From the NCBI GenBank assembly GCA_964483325.1, contig CAZAAW010000021.1, positions 1 to 48,051 on the forward strand: a stretch of DNA of 48,051 nt, given 5' to 3'. The translations under genes were made by a program, and so were the position numbers. Shown here piece by piece: positions 1-7,266 of this stretch. The DNA comes from CAZAAW01 sp964483325. GTDB taxonomy: Bacteria > Pseudomonadota > Alphaproteobacteria > Rhizobiales > Kaistiaceae. The number at the start of each line of letters is the position of its first letter. Within the stretch, counting starts at the first letter, position 1. The notes under the pieces were generated by a model. That model saw only the letters and a list, made by a program, of their open reading frames with translations. It did no database searches and was not told where the DNA came from.

Positions 1-49
1 TGTCCACGATGTCTCCGAACGCATGTCCACCATGTCCCCGGTCCATACA
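1..49. mobile_element. Terminal end of an insertion sequence (probably IS481-like)
   Basis: These 49 bases are, with one mismatch, the reverse complement of 47968-48016 at the other end of the window, where the same sequence precedes a transposase-like start codon. The tip reads inwards as TGTATGGACC, and a TGT tip suits IS481-type ends. The end contains two similar 17-base units (1-17 and 24-40), the usual layout of transposase binding sites. The element body lies outside the window, so it is not possible to say whether this is the left or right end. The family call is an inference. Confidence 0.65.
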
Positions 50-102
50 CACCCGAAGGGGGAGGGTGGCCCCGCCGCAGGCGGGGTCGGGTGGGGAGCG
101 CC
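50..102 (+). repeat. R1 palindromic repeat, right half only
   Basis: This matches the right arm of the complete R1 elements (for example 22107-22159): a G-rich inner arm, a small GC hairpin and the closing arm ending GGGTGGGGAGCGCC. The left arm and centre are missing because the insertion sequence end at 1-49 interrupts the element. It lies 3' of the minus-strand gene at 230-484. Confidence 0.85.
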
Positions 103-155
103 ACCGGGCGCAATCTGCGCCTTCAACGCCGCCGGCGCCCAATTTGCGGAGGGGG

Positions 156-195
156 GCCTTGCAGCCGGCGCCGGTCAGCGCGCCGGCTGCAAGGC
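156..195 (-). terminator. Strong hairpin 3' of the DUF1344 gene
   Basis: A perfect 16-base stem (156-171 with 180-195) closes an 8-base loop. It lies 35 bases past the stop codon of the minus-strand gene at 230-484. There is no T-run on the exit side, so it may protect the mRNA 3' end or aid Rho-type termination rather than act as a classical intrinsic terminator. Confidence 0.45.
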
Positions 196-229
196 AGGCG
201 GGGTCGGGAGGGCCTCCGCCGGTCGCGTG

Positions 230-484
230 TCAGTCCTTCACCACCTGCGAGGCCATGGCCTTGCCGCCCTGCTGTTCGTAGGTGACGCGAACCCTCTCGC
301 CGACCTTGAGGCCGGCTGTCTTGAACTTGGCGGGCAGCATGTAGGTGTCGCCATTGTTCAGAACCAGCGTCTGCGCGCTGATCGACTTGATCGATCCGGT
401 GGCGTGCATCGGCGTGGCGGCGTAGGACGCGGCGGCTGCGAACAGCGCCACGCTCGCGGTGGCGGCGGTCATCAACTTGCGCAT
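230..484 (-). CDS. DUF1344 family small periplasmic protein
   Basis: The 84-residue product has a Sec signal peptide (about residues 1-22, ending ASYAA) followed by a small beta-rich domain containing GSIKSISAQTLVLNNGDTYMLP. This pattern, a repeated turn around 'DG-TY-LP' and a C-terminal 'V-V-YEQQGG', is that of DUF1344. A paralogue with the same layout lies at 9437-9694. The family is common in rhizobia and has no established function; the exported OB-fold-like size suggests a periplasmic binding or envelope role, which is only inference. The gene is monocistronic, divergent from aroC, with a weak ribosome site (GAAAGA) before the ATG and a strong hairpin behind it. Confidence 0.85.
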   Translation of the reverse strand: MRKLMTAATASVALFAAAASYAATPMHATGSIKSISAQTLVLNNGDTYMLPAKFKTAGLKVGERVRVTYEQQGGKAMASQVVKD

Positions 485-710
485 GGGATGATGTCTTTCA
501 TCAGGTTGTCTGCGCCTCTCGGGCGACCGGGTGCCTCGGCGAGGGCGGGTCGTCCCGGCGCAGGCGAAAGGTGCGTCCGGCGGGGCGGCGGCTCAACTTT
601 CAAAAAGATAATGTTGGCCGTCCCGGATTCGGCCCAAATCGTAAGGCGGACGGATCGATTATGGCGGCCGGGCGACCGAATTCGGTCATGCCGCGCTGCA
701 GCATGCCGGT

Positions 711-739
711 TTGACGCCTTATTGCCGCTCCCCTAGAAC
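711..739 (+). promoter_or_regulatory. Predicted sigma-70 promoter of aroC
   Basis: TTGACG (711-716) and TAGAAC (734-739) are separated by 17 bases. The predicted start of transcription near 746 would leave a leader of about 17 bases holding the GGAG ribosome site (750-753) and the TTG start at 763. Confidence 0.5.
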
Positions 740-762
740 GGACGGCCCCGGAGTATGGCAGC

Positions 763-1869
763 TTGTCCCACAACACCTTCGGCCACCTCTTCCGCGTCAC
801 CACCTGGGGCGAAAGCCACGGGCCGGCGCTCGGCTGCGTCGTCGACGGCTGCCCGCCGCGCATCGCCTTTTCCGAGGCCGAGCTGCAGCACTGGCTCGAC
901 AAGCGCCGCCCCGGCCAGTCGCGCTTCACGACGCAGCGGCGCGAGCCCGACACGGTGCGCGTCCTCTCCGGCGTCATGCCCGGCGCAGCCGAGGGCGAGC
1001 TCATCACCACCGGCACGCCGATCGCGCTGATGATCGACAATGTCGACCAGCGCTCGAAGGACTATTCGGAGATCGCCGACCGCTACCGGCCCGGCCATGC
1101 CGACTACACCTATGACGCCAAATACGGCATCCGCGACTATCGCGGCGGCGGCCGCTCCTCGGCGCGCGAGACGGCGGCCCGCGTCGCCGCCGGCGGCATC
1201 GCCCGCAAGGTCGTGCCGGGCGTGACGGTGCGCGGCGCCCTGGTGCGCATCGGCAAGCACGCCATCGACCGGTCGCGCTGGTCGTGGGACGAGGTCGGCA
1301 ACAACCCGTTCTTCAGCCCCGATCCGGAGATCGTGCCGGTGTGGGAGGCCTATCTCGACGGCATCCGCAAGGCCGGCTCCTCGGTCGGCGCCGTCATCGA
1401 GGTGGTCGCCGAGGGCGTGCCGGCTGGCCTCGGCGCGCCGCTCTACGGCAAGCTCGACCAGGACATTGCCGGGGCGCTGATGTCGATCAACGCCGTCAAG
1501 GGCGTCGAGATCGGCGCCGGCTTCGCTGCTGCCGAGCTGACCGGCGAGGAGAATGCCGACGAGATGCGCCATGGCGAGGACGGCAAGCCGGTGTTCCTGT
1601 CCAACAAGGCCGGCGGCATCCTCGGCGGCATTTCCAGCGGCCAGCCGGTCGTCGCCCGCTTCGCCGTCAAGCCGACCTCGTCGATCCTGACGCCGCGACG
1701 CTCCGTGACGAGCGGCGGCGAGGAAGTCGATGTCTCGACGAAGGGGCGGCACGACCCCTGCGTCGGCATCCGCGCCGTACCGATCGGCGAGGCGATGCTG
1801 GCATGCGTCATCGCCGATCACTACCTGAGGCATCGCGGCCAGACCGGCGACGACCCGGCAGCCCGCTGA
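763..1869 (+). CDS. aroC: Chorismate synthase
   Basis: It converts 5-enolpyruvylshikimate 3-phosphate to chorismate, the last common step of aromatic amino acid synthesis, using reduced FMN in the cytoplasm. The 368-residue product carries the family signatures: WGESHG (residues 15-20), RYRPGHADYTY, the YGIRDYRGGGRSSARETAAR block that binds FMN and substrate, and GRHDPCVGIRAVPIGEAM near the C-terminus. Full length for the family. The start is taken as TTG at 763: it gives the canonical MSHNTFGHLFRVTTWGESHG N-terminus and sits 9 bases after GGAG; the nearby ATG at 755 is in another frame. The ribB-type gene follows after 43 bases on the same strand and is probably cotranscribed. Confidence 0.97.
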   Translation: MSHNTFGHLFRVTTWGESHGPALGCVVDGCPPRIAFSEAELQHWLDKRRPGQSRFTTQRREPDTVRVLSGVMPGAAEGELITTGTPIALMIDNVDQRSKDYSEIADRYRPGHADYTYDAKYGIRDYRGGGRSSARETAARVAAGGIARKVVPGVTVRGALVRIGKHAIDRSRWSWDEVGNNPFFSPDPEIVPVWEAYLDGIRKAGSSVGAVIEVVAEGVPAGLGAPLYGKLDQDIAGALMSINAVKGVEIGAGFAAAELTGEENADEMRHGEDGKPVFLSNKAGGILGGISSGQPVVARFAVKPTSSILTPRRSVTSGGEEVDVSTKGRHDPCVGIRAVPIGEAMLACVIADHYLRHRGQTGDDPAAR

Positions 1870-1912
1870 TCTTATCTTCCCCTCCGCCCCGTCTCCCACC
1901 GGCAGGCATCCT

Positions 1913-3019
1913 ATGACCACCGACATGCAGCGCGTCGCCGACGCCATCAAGGCTTTCGAGGCCGGCGAGATCGTCGTCGTCACCGACGACGACGACCGCG
2001 AGAACGAGGGCGACCTGATCGTCGCCGCCGTCCACGCGACGCCGGAAAAGCTCGCCTTCATCATCCGCAACACCAGCGGCATCGTCTGCGCGCCGATGCC
2101 CGGCGCCGAGGCGCACCGGCTCAACCTGGCGCCGATGGTGGCCGAGAACGACGCGCCGCTCGGTACCGCCTTCACGGTGTCGGTCGATGTCCGCCACGGC
2201 CTCACCAGCGGCATCTCCGCCGAGGAGCGCTGCAACACGGTGCGGGCGCTCGCCAATCCCAATATCGGCCCTGGCGATTTCGTCCGTCCCGGCCATGTCT
2301 TCCCGCTGGTGGCGCGCGACGGCGGCGTCCTCACCCGCTCCGGCCACACCGAGGCGGCGGTCGATCTCTGCCGGCTCGCCGGCCTGCCGCCGGTCGGCGT
2401 CATCTCCGAGCTCGTCAATGACGACGGCACGGTGATGCGCGGCGCCCAGGTCGCCGCCTTCGCCGCCGCGCATGGGCTGCGCACCGTCTCGGTGTCGGAC
2501 ATCATCTCCTGGCGGCAGCGCCGCGAGACGCTTGTCGAGCGCGTCGGCGACGAGATCATCGAGACGATCGCCGGCCCGGCCCGCGCCGTCAGCTACAAGA
2601 CGCCGTGGGATCCGATGCAGCAGCTGGCGGTGGTGTTCGGCGATATCGGCGACGGCAAGAGCGTGCCGGTGCGCCTGCACCGCGAGGCGGTGCTCGACGA
2701 TGTCTTCGGCGCCAACAGCATCGATCCGATCATCCGCCGCATCGCCGCCGGCGGCCGCGGCGTCATCGTCTATCTGCGCGAGGGCTCGGTCGGCGTGGCG
2801 CGCAGCAACGCCCGGCCGCGCGACGCCATCGTCGGCGACGAGAGCCACGCCTCGGCCCGCCAGCGCGCCGACGAATGGCGCGAGATCGGCCTCGGGGCGC
2901 AGATCCTGAAGGATCTCGGCGTCCACTCGATCCGCCTCATCGCCTCGCGCGAGCTGCGCTATATCGGCATCGAAGGCTTCGGCATCGCCATCGAGGCGAC
3001 GGACAAGCTGGAGGGGTAG
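1913..3019 (+). CDS. ribB: 3,4-dihydroxy-2-butanone 4-phosphate synthase with inactive GTP cyclohydrolase II-like domain (RibBX type)
   Basis: The N-terminal domain (about residues 1-205) makes the four-carbon unit of riboflavin from ribulose 5-phosphate; it has the intact acidic loop DDDDRENEGDL and the RSGHTEAAVDL motif with the catalytic His. The C-terminal domain (about 206-368) resembles GTP cyclohydrolase II (VRLHREAVLDDVFGAN, VIVYLREGS, LGAQILKDLGVHSIRL) but lacks the three zinc-binding cysteines: the usual SECLTGD and RCDCG segments read REAVLDD and NSIDP. GTP cyclohydrolase activity is therefore not expected. This arrangement is known in Proteobacteria as RibBX. A separate RibA would have to be encoded elsewhere. 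Lies 43 bases after aroC; an R1 repeat follows. Confidence 0.93.
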   Translation: MTTDMQRVADAIKAFEAGEIVVVTDDDDRENEGDLIVAAVHATPEKLAFIIRNTSGIVCAPMPGAEAHRLNLAPMVAENDAPLGTAFTVSVDVRHGLTSGISAEERCNTVRALANPNIGPGDFVRPGHVFPLVARDGGVLTRSGHTEAAVDLCRLAGLPPVGVISELVNDDGTVMRGAQVAAFAAAHGLRTVSVSDIISWRQRRETLVERVGDEIIETIAGPARAVSYKTPWDPMQQLAVVFGDIGDGKSVPVRLHREAVLDDVFGANSIDPIIRRIAAGGRGVIVYLREGSVGVARSNARPRDAIVGDESHASARQRADEWREIGLGAQILKDLGVHSIRLIASRELRYIGIEGFGIAIEATDKLEG

Positions 3020-3050
3020 GTTCCGCCGCGGATCAAGCCCAGCGTGGGTC

Positions 3051-3213
3051 CCCACCCGTCACGCGCCTACGGCGCGCGCCACCCTCCCCGTTCCGGTGAG
3101 GGATGGGTGCGCGCCTCCCGATGGTTGGCGCGGTTCTCGAAGAAAAGGCGCCCATCCCTCACCCGCAGGGGGAGGGTGGCCCCGCCGCAAGGCGGGGTCG
3201 GGTGGGGAGCGCC
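3051..3213 (+). repeat. R1 palindromic repeat, complete copy 1
   Basis: It lies between the convergent genes at 1913-3019 and 3230-4465. It starts with the GTGGGTCCCCACCCG variant of the outer arm and ends GGGTGGGGAGCGCC. Inside are a small hairpin (CGCGCCTACGGCGCG), a 28-base inner arm, a variable centre holding CTCCCGATG and GAAAAGGCGCC, the opposing inner arm and a second small hairpin (CCCCGCCGCAAGGCGGGG). Confidence 0.9.
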
Positions 3214-3229
3214 GCCGGGCCTTGTTCGC

Positions 3230-4465
3230 CTACCGCGAAAACACCGCCACCGCCTCGACATGCGGCGTCCACAGGAACTGGTCGACCGGCTGCACCGATC
3301 GCAGCCGGTAGCCGCCGTCCAGCAGCGTCCGGGCGTCGCGGGCCAGCGTCGCCGGGTTGCAGGAGACGGCGATCACCGTCGCCACCTGCGAGCGCGCCAG
3401 TTCGGCCGCCTGGGCGGCGGCGCCGGCGCGCGGCGGGTCGAACACCACCGTGTCGATGCCGCGCAGTTCCATGGCGGTCATCGGCATGCGGAAGAGATCG
3501 CGCTTCTGCGCCGTCACCGCCTTGATGCCGCTGGCGCGGCGCACCGACTTCTCCAGCGCCGCGACGGCCGCCGCGTCGCCGTCGACCGCCAGCACCGGCG
3601 CCTGGCGGGCGAGGCGCAGCGTGAAAGTGCCGATGCCGGCGAAGAGATCGGCGATCCGCTTCGGCCGGTCGAGGCCGGCCAGCACCGCCGCCGCCAGCGC
3701 GTCCTCCGCTTCCGCCGCCGCCTGCAGGAAGCCGCCGGCGACCGGAAAGAGGCTCAGGCCGCCGGCGGCGATCTCCGGCTCCCGCACCGCCAGCGCCGTC
3801 TCGCCGTCGACGCTGATGCGGGCGATGGCCGGGTCGGCGGCGAAGGCGGCAAGGGCTGTGATCTGCTGCCGCGTCAGGGCGCGCCGGCGGCCGTCGCGGG
3901 CAAGCGCCACATCGAGGCCGTTGCTGCCGGCGACGACCGACAGCCGGCCGCGCTCGCCGCGCTGCAGCAGCGTGTCGGCGAGCCGCGCCAGCGCTGCGCG
4001 GCGGGCGACGATGGCCGGCGCGGCGATGACACATTCGGTGATGGCGACGATGTCGTGCGAGGCGCGGCGGTTGAAGCCGAGCCGCGTGCCGGCCTCGCTC
4101 CTGGCGACGGCGAAGACGACGCGCCGGCGTGTCCGCGGCGCGACGGGCGTGGTCGGCGCCACCGGCGCCTCGATGCCGCGCTGCGCGAAGGCGGCAGCGA
4201 CCTGCGCCGTCTTCCACGCCGCATAGGCGGGCGCCGCCATGTGCTGCAGGGCACAGCCGCCGCAGGTGCCGAAATGGCGGCACGGCGCCGGCACCCGGTC
4301 GGGCGAGACCTCCAGCACTTCGAGAAGCGTCGCGCCGTCGCCCTCCGCCTCGATCCGCACCCGCTCGCCGGGCAGCGTGAAGGGCACGTAGAGCGGCCCG
4401 CTCGCCGTCTCGGCGATGCCGTCGCCCTCATGGCCGAGCCGGTCGATGGTGACGGTCTCGCTCAC
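3230..4465 (-). CDS. Class I SAM-dependent RNA methyltransferase, RlmD/TrmA family
   Basis: Predicted to methylate C5 of a uridine in 23S rRNA (or tRNA) with S-adenosylmethionine. In order: an N-terminal TRAM-like RNA-binding domain (residues 1-55), a [4Fe-4S] site formed by C62, C68 and C71 (CRHFGTCGGC) with C145, a Rossmann methyltransferase core (IADLFAGIGTFTLRLA), the FDPPRAGA motif and the catalytic SCNPATL with C369. The 411 residues are normal for the family; which uridine is modified cannot be told. The ATG overlaps the tlyA stop codon by four bases, so translation is probably coupled and the two rRNA methyltransferases are made together. Confidence 0.92.
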   Translation of the reverse strand: MSETVTIDRLGHEGDGIAETASGPLYVPFTLPGERVRIEAEGDGATLLEVLEVSPDRVPAPCRHFGTCGGCALQHMAAPAYAAWKTAQVAAAFAQRGIEAPVAPTTPVAPRTRRRVVFAVARSEAGTRLGFNRRASHDIVAITECVIAAPAIVARRAALARLADTLLQRGERGRLSVVAGSNGLDVALARDGRRRALTRQQITALAAFAADPAIARISVDGETALAVREPEIAAGGLSLFPVAGGFLQAAAEAEDALAAAVLAGLDRPKRIADLFAGIGTFTLRLARQAPVLAVDGDAAAVAALEKSVRRASGIKAVTAQKRDLFRMPMTAMELRGIDTVVFDPPRAGAAAQAAELARSQVATVIAVSCNPATLARDARTLLDGGYRLRSVQPVDQFLWTPHVEAVAVFSR

Positions 4466-5187
4466 CTGCGGGCGCCGACAAGATATTCGCGGTTGCCGTC
4501 GCCGCCGGCAATGGGTGAGGCAATCAGCCCGTCGACCTGCCAGCCGAGCGCCGGCAGCCAGGCGGCGATGGCGGCCGCCGCCGCCTCGCCCTCCGCCGGG
4601 TCGCGGACGAGGCCGCCCTTGCCGATGCCGGCGCGGCCGACCTCGAATTGCGGCTTCACCAGCGTCGCCAGGAAGGCGCCGGGTTCGGCCAGGGCGAGGG
4701 CCGGCGGCAGGGCGAGGCGGAGCGAAATGAAGCTGACGTCGCAGACGACGGCGCTGAACGGCGCCGCAACATGGCTGCGGCCGAGGTCGCGGGCATTGAC
4801 GCCTTCCAGCACCGTGACGCGGCCGTCGCCGGCAAGGCGCGGATGCATCTGGCCGTGCCCGACATCGACGGCGAAGACATGGGCGGCGCCGCGCTGCAAC
4901 AGCACATCCGTGAAGCCGCCGGTCGAGGCGCCGAGATCGACGGCGATGCGGCCGGCCGGGTCGTAGCCGAAGGCCTCCAGCGCCGCGACGAGCTTCAGCG
5001 CGCTGCGCGACACGTAGGCGGAGGCCGGATCGGCAACGGCCAGCGCCGCGTCGGGCGCCACCGCCATGGCCGGCTTTGCCGCCGGCGCGCCGTCGACTGT
5101 GACATGGCCGCGCCGGATGGCGTCGCGGGCCCGGGCGCGCGACTTAACCAGCCCGCGCTCCACCAGCGCCTGGTCGAGCCGCAGCAT
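4462..5187 (-). CDS. tlyA: TlyA family rRNA 2'-O-methyltransferase / putative hemolysin A
   Basis: The 241-residue product has an N-terminal S4 RNA-binding domain (MLRLDQALVERGLVKSRARA to about residue 60) and an FtsJ-type Rossmann methyltransferase domain (VDLGASTGGFTDVLLQRGA, AVDVGHGQMHPRL, VCDVSFISL, TLVKPQFEVGR). The Lys-Asp-Lys residues of the FtsJ catalytic set are visible (SALK, CDVSF, VKPQF). In mycobacteria TlyA modifies cytidines in 16S and 23S rRNA; the same role is assumed here. It lies between the 45-residue peptide gene (13 bases upstream) and the RlmD-like gene (four-base overlap). In many alphaproteobacteria tlyA follows dxs; here about 2 kb of copper genes and a repeat separate them. 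Confidence 0.95.
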   Translation of the reverse strand: MLRLDQALVERGLVKSRARARDAIRRGHVTVDGAPAAKPAMAVAPDAALAVADPASAYVSRSALKLVAALEAFGYDPAGRIAVDLGASTGGFTDVLLQRGAAHVFAVDVGHGQMHPRLAGDGRVTVLEGVNARDLGRSHVAAPFSAVVCDVSFISLRLALPPALALAEPGAFLATLVKPQFEVGRAGIGKGGLVRDPAEGEAAAAAIAAWLPALGWQVDGLIASPIAGGDGNREYLVGARR

Positions 5188-5200
5188 TGTCAGGACCGGA

Positions 5201-5338
5201 TCAGAACAGGCAGCCGAAGCCGCCGGCGTTCATGAAATCGATGAACACGCCCTCGCCGAACCGCGCCCACAACGCCCCCGTGGTCGCCAGAAGGGCGACG
5301 GCGGCAAGGGCGATGACCGGCAGGCGAAAGGTCGACAT
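5201..5338 (-). CDS. 45-residue single-span membrane peptide
   Basis: The reading frame from ATG (5336-5338) to TGA (5201-5203) encodes MSTFRLPVIALAAVALLATT followed by a Trp/Arg-flanked segment and a C-terminus rich in Gly and Phe ending GCLF. One hydrophobic helix (about residues 6-24) is followed by the FGEGVFIDFMNAGGFGC tail, a layout I recognise from small conserved proteins next to tlyA in rhizobia, though this cannot be checked here. Function unknown. It precedes tlyA by 13 bases on the same strand and would be the first gene of that operon. A -10-like TATATT ends only six bases before the ATG, so the transcript may be leaderless. Confidence 0.65.
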   Translation of the reverse strand: MSTFRLPVIALAAVALLATTGALWARFGEGVFIDFMNAGGFGCLF

Positions 5339-5344
5339 GGAAGG

Positions 5345-5374
5345 AATATAGCACCGGCGCCGGCGGTTCTCCAA
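5345..5374 (-). promoter_or_regulatory. Predicted promoter of the small peptide-tlyA operon
   Basis: On the minus strand TTGGAG (5369-5374) and TATATT (5345-5350) are 18 bases apart. The expected transcription start falls on or next to the ATG at 5338, and no Shine-Dalgarno sequence is visible, which points to a leaderless mRNA. Confidence 0.45.
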
Positions 5375-5419
5375 TGCCGGGAGGGGGGCTGCGGTCTTGT
5401 GCGTCAGGCCCGGCGTGGG

Positions 5420-5580
5420 TCCCCACCCGTCACGCGCCTACGGCGCGCGCCACCCTCCCCGTTCCGGTGAGGGATGGGTGCGCGCTTCCCAATATAGTGC
5501 CCTCACAGAAAGAGGTGCCTATCCCTCACCGGAACGGGGAGGGTGGCCCCGGCGATAGCCGGGGTCGGGTGGGGAGCGCC
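5420..5580 (+). repeat. R1 palindromic repeat, complete copy 2
   Basis: It lies 49 bases past the stop of the minus-strand SCO1 gene and upstream of the small peptide operon. The outer arm is the GTGGGTCCCCACCCG variant. The inner arms pair almost perfectly over about 28 bases (CCACCCTCCCCGTTCCGGTG with its complement). The second small hairpin is CCCCGGCGATAGCCGGGG. Confidence 0.9.
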
Positions 5581-5629
5581 GGCGCAGGATAAGGCATCGG
5601 CGATGCGGCGGGGCGCTCCACACCCCCCT

Positions 5630-6238
5630 TCAGCTTTCCGCGATCAGGCGGCGGATGCGGGCGACGGCTTCGTCCTGCGTCTCGTTGTAGTTGAGCGTGC
5701 CGACCAGGGCGGCGTTGGCGTCGAGCAGGTAGAAGCTGGCGGCGTGGTCCATGAGGTAGCCGGCGCTGTTCTCGACCGGCACCTTGCGATAGTAGACGCG
5801 GAATGCCTTCAGCATCGCCTCGACCCTGTCCTGCGGCCCGGTGATGCCGGTGATGCGCGGGTCGAAGCTGCCGAGATAGCTCGCCATCTGCGCCTGCGTG
5901 TCGCGCTCCGGGTCGACGGTGACGAAATAGACCTTCACCCGGTCGGCATCGCCGCCGAGCGTCTTCATCCAGGCGGTGACGTCGGCCAGCGCCGTCGGGC
6001 AGACATCCGGGCAGTAGGTGTAGCCGAAGAACATCAGCGACGGGTGGCCGCGCAGGGCCGCCTCGGTGATCGGCGCGCCGGTCTGGTCGACGAGCTGGAA
6101 CGGCCCGCCGATGCTGACCGCCGCCTCGCCGACCGGCGGCGGCGCGAACCAGCGGTAGCCGAGAATGGCGCCGGTTGCGACAACCGCCAGGACCACCAGG
6201 CCCCAGACGGCGACGCGGATGGTGCGCAGCGTGTTCAA
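5630..6238 (-). CDS. SCO1/SenC family copper chaperone for cytochrome c oxidase
   Basis: The 202-residue membrane-anchored periplasmic protein delivers copper to, or reduces the cysteines of, the CuA site of cytochrome oxidase. An N-terminal membrane helix (about residues 8-28) precedes a thioredoxin-like fold with the copper ligands C76 and C80 (GYTYCPDVCP) and H165 (YLMDHAASFY). The start is TTG at 6238, which overlaps the PCuAC stop codon (ATTGA) and follows GGAAGGA by about ten bases, so the two proteins are translationally coupled. The partner oxidase subunit II (coxB, 23199) lies 17 kb away in this window. Confidence 0.93.
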   Translation of the reverse strand: MNTLRTIRVAVWGLVVLAVVATGAILGYRWFAPPPVGEAAVSIGGPFQLVDQTGAPITEAALRGHPSLMFFGYTYCPDVCPTALADVTAWMKTLGGDADRVKVYFVTVDPERDTQAQMASYLGSFDPRITGITGPQDRVEAMLKAFRVYYRKVPVENSAGYLMDHAASFYLLDANAALVGTLNYNETQDEAVARIRRLIAES

Positions 6239-6756
6239 TGGTGCATTCCTTCCATGGCCGGCATGGCATCCTGACCGGCGCCTGCCTGCGGCCCGGGCGA
6301 GCCGACCGGCATGATGTGCAGCGTCACCTCGACCGTGCCGGCCTTCTCGAAGGTCAGCGTCACCGGCAGCTCGCCGCCCTCGGCGAAGGGCTCCCTGAGG
6401 CCGGTGAACATCAGGTGATAGCCGCCCGGCGCCAGCGTGACGGTGCCGCCGGCCGGAATCGCAACGCCCTCGGCGACCGGCCGCATGCTCATGCGGCCGT
6501 CCTCGACCTTCATCTCGTGCAGCTCGCCGCCGGCGGCAAGGGGCGTCGCGGCGCCGACCAGCCGGTCGGGCGCGTCGCCGGTGTTGGTGATGGTGAGATA
6601 GCCGGCGCCGGTCGGCGCTCCGGCCGGCGTGGCGCGGGTCCACAGGTTGCTGAGCTGCAGCGGGCCGACGCTGGCATCGGCGGCCAGGACAGGGCCGGCG
6701 AAGGCGGTAAGAACGGTGAAGGCCGCCACGGCGGCAAGGCGGAAGAACGAACGCAT
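6235..6756 (-). CDS. Periplasmic copper chaperone PCu(A)C
   Basis: A 173-residue secreted protein: a signal peptide (about 1-25, ending VLAAD) and a cupredoxin-like domain with the Cu(I) ligands of the PCuAC family, H80, M89/M91 and H114-x-M116 (GGELHEM, GRMSM, GYHLMF). A further His/Met-rich tail (MPAMEGMHH) could also bind copper. PCuAC passes Cu(I) to SCO1 or directly to CuA of the oxidase. It lies between the DUF2946-like gene and SCO1 and shares bases with the latter; the three form a copper-handling operon. Confidence 0.95.
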   Translation of the reverse strand: MRSFFRLAAVAAFTVLTAFAGPVLAADASVGPLQLSNLWTRATPAGAPTGAGYLTITNTGDAPDRLVGAATPLAAGGELHEMKVEDGRMSMRPVAEGVAIPAGGTVTLAPGGYHLMFTGLREPFAEGGELPVTLTFEKAGTVEVTLHIMPVGSPGPQAGAGQDAMPAMEGMHH

Positions 6757-6813
6757 GATGGTCCTCTCGGGTGAGATGGCAAAGGGTCGGAAGCCGCGCC
6801 GGGCGCGGGCAGT

Positions 6814-7191
6814 TCAGACGCTTTGCGGCGGACCGCGGGCACTCCAGGGGCCGATCGAGACAGGAGAGGGCGGCGCCTCGGCCATGACGGGCGCCGGCGG
6901 CAGCGTCGCCGCGACGGCGGCCAGAGGCGGCTGCGGCCGCTCCGGCAGCGGCGCCAGGCCGCCGCCCATCGGGCAGCCGAGGGCGATGCATAGCGTATGA
7001 TCGGCATGGGCCGGCAGATCGGCATCGCCGGTGCTGCCGGTGAGGCAGAGGACAATTCCGGCGGCCGGCGCCGCGACGGCGGCCGCCTGGAAGGCGCCGA
7101 GAATGCCGGCAAGGCCGAAGAGCAGCGCCACCGCCCGCATCAGCGAACGGCCATCAGACCCGCGCAGCGTCGCCAACAGGCTGCTCCTCAT
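6814..7191 (-). CDS. DUF2946-like Cys/His-containing secreted or membrane protein
   Basis: The 125-residue product starts at an ATG preceded by AAGGA at seven bases; an upstream in-frame ATG (7227) lacks a ribosome site. It has a hydrophobic segment (about residues 18-40) followed by a Cys/His/Met cluster (VLCLTGSTG, AHADHTLCIALGCPMG) and a Pro/Ala-rich tail ending SARGPPQSV. Such clusters and tails resemble DUF2946 proteins found beside copper genes, but the match is from memory and weak. The position, 57 bases ahead of PCuAC and 75 bases after dxs on the same strand, supports a role in copper or heavy-metal handling. Confidence 0.55.
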   Translation of the reverse strand: MRSSLLATLRGSDGRSLMRAVALLFGLAGILGAFQAAAVAAPAAGIVLCLTGSTGDADLPAHADHTLCIALGCPMGGGLAPLPERPQPPLAAVAATLPPAPVMAEAPPSPVSIGPWSARGPPQSV

Positions 7192-7266
7192 GGCGCGATC
7201 CTTAGCAGGGGAGCGGCGCCGGCGCATCCGTGTCAGGAGGTCGCGCTGGCGGCCGGGCAGGCGCTC

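Noticed and set aside
733..2559. Long open frame antisense to aroC and ribB
   Set aside because: It is the mirror of high-GC coding sequence; the product is Arg/Ala/Asp-rich without domains, and the plus strand holds two clear enzymes.
3050..3320. Short open frames inside R1 repeats
   Set aside because: The same frames recur in every R1 copy because of the repeat sequence and break at random; they are not genes.
5190..5426. 78-codon minus-strand frame over the small membrane peptide
   Set aside because: It runs into the R1 repeat and has an Arg/Pro-rich product; the other frame with a membrane helix and promoter is more convincing.
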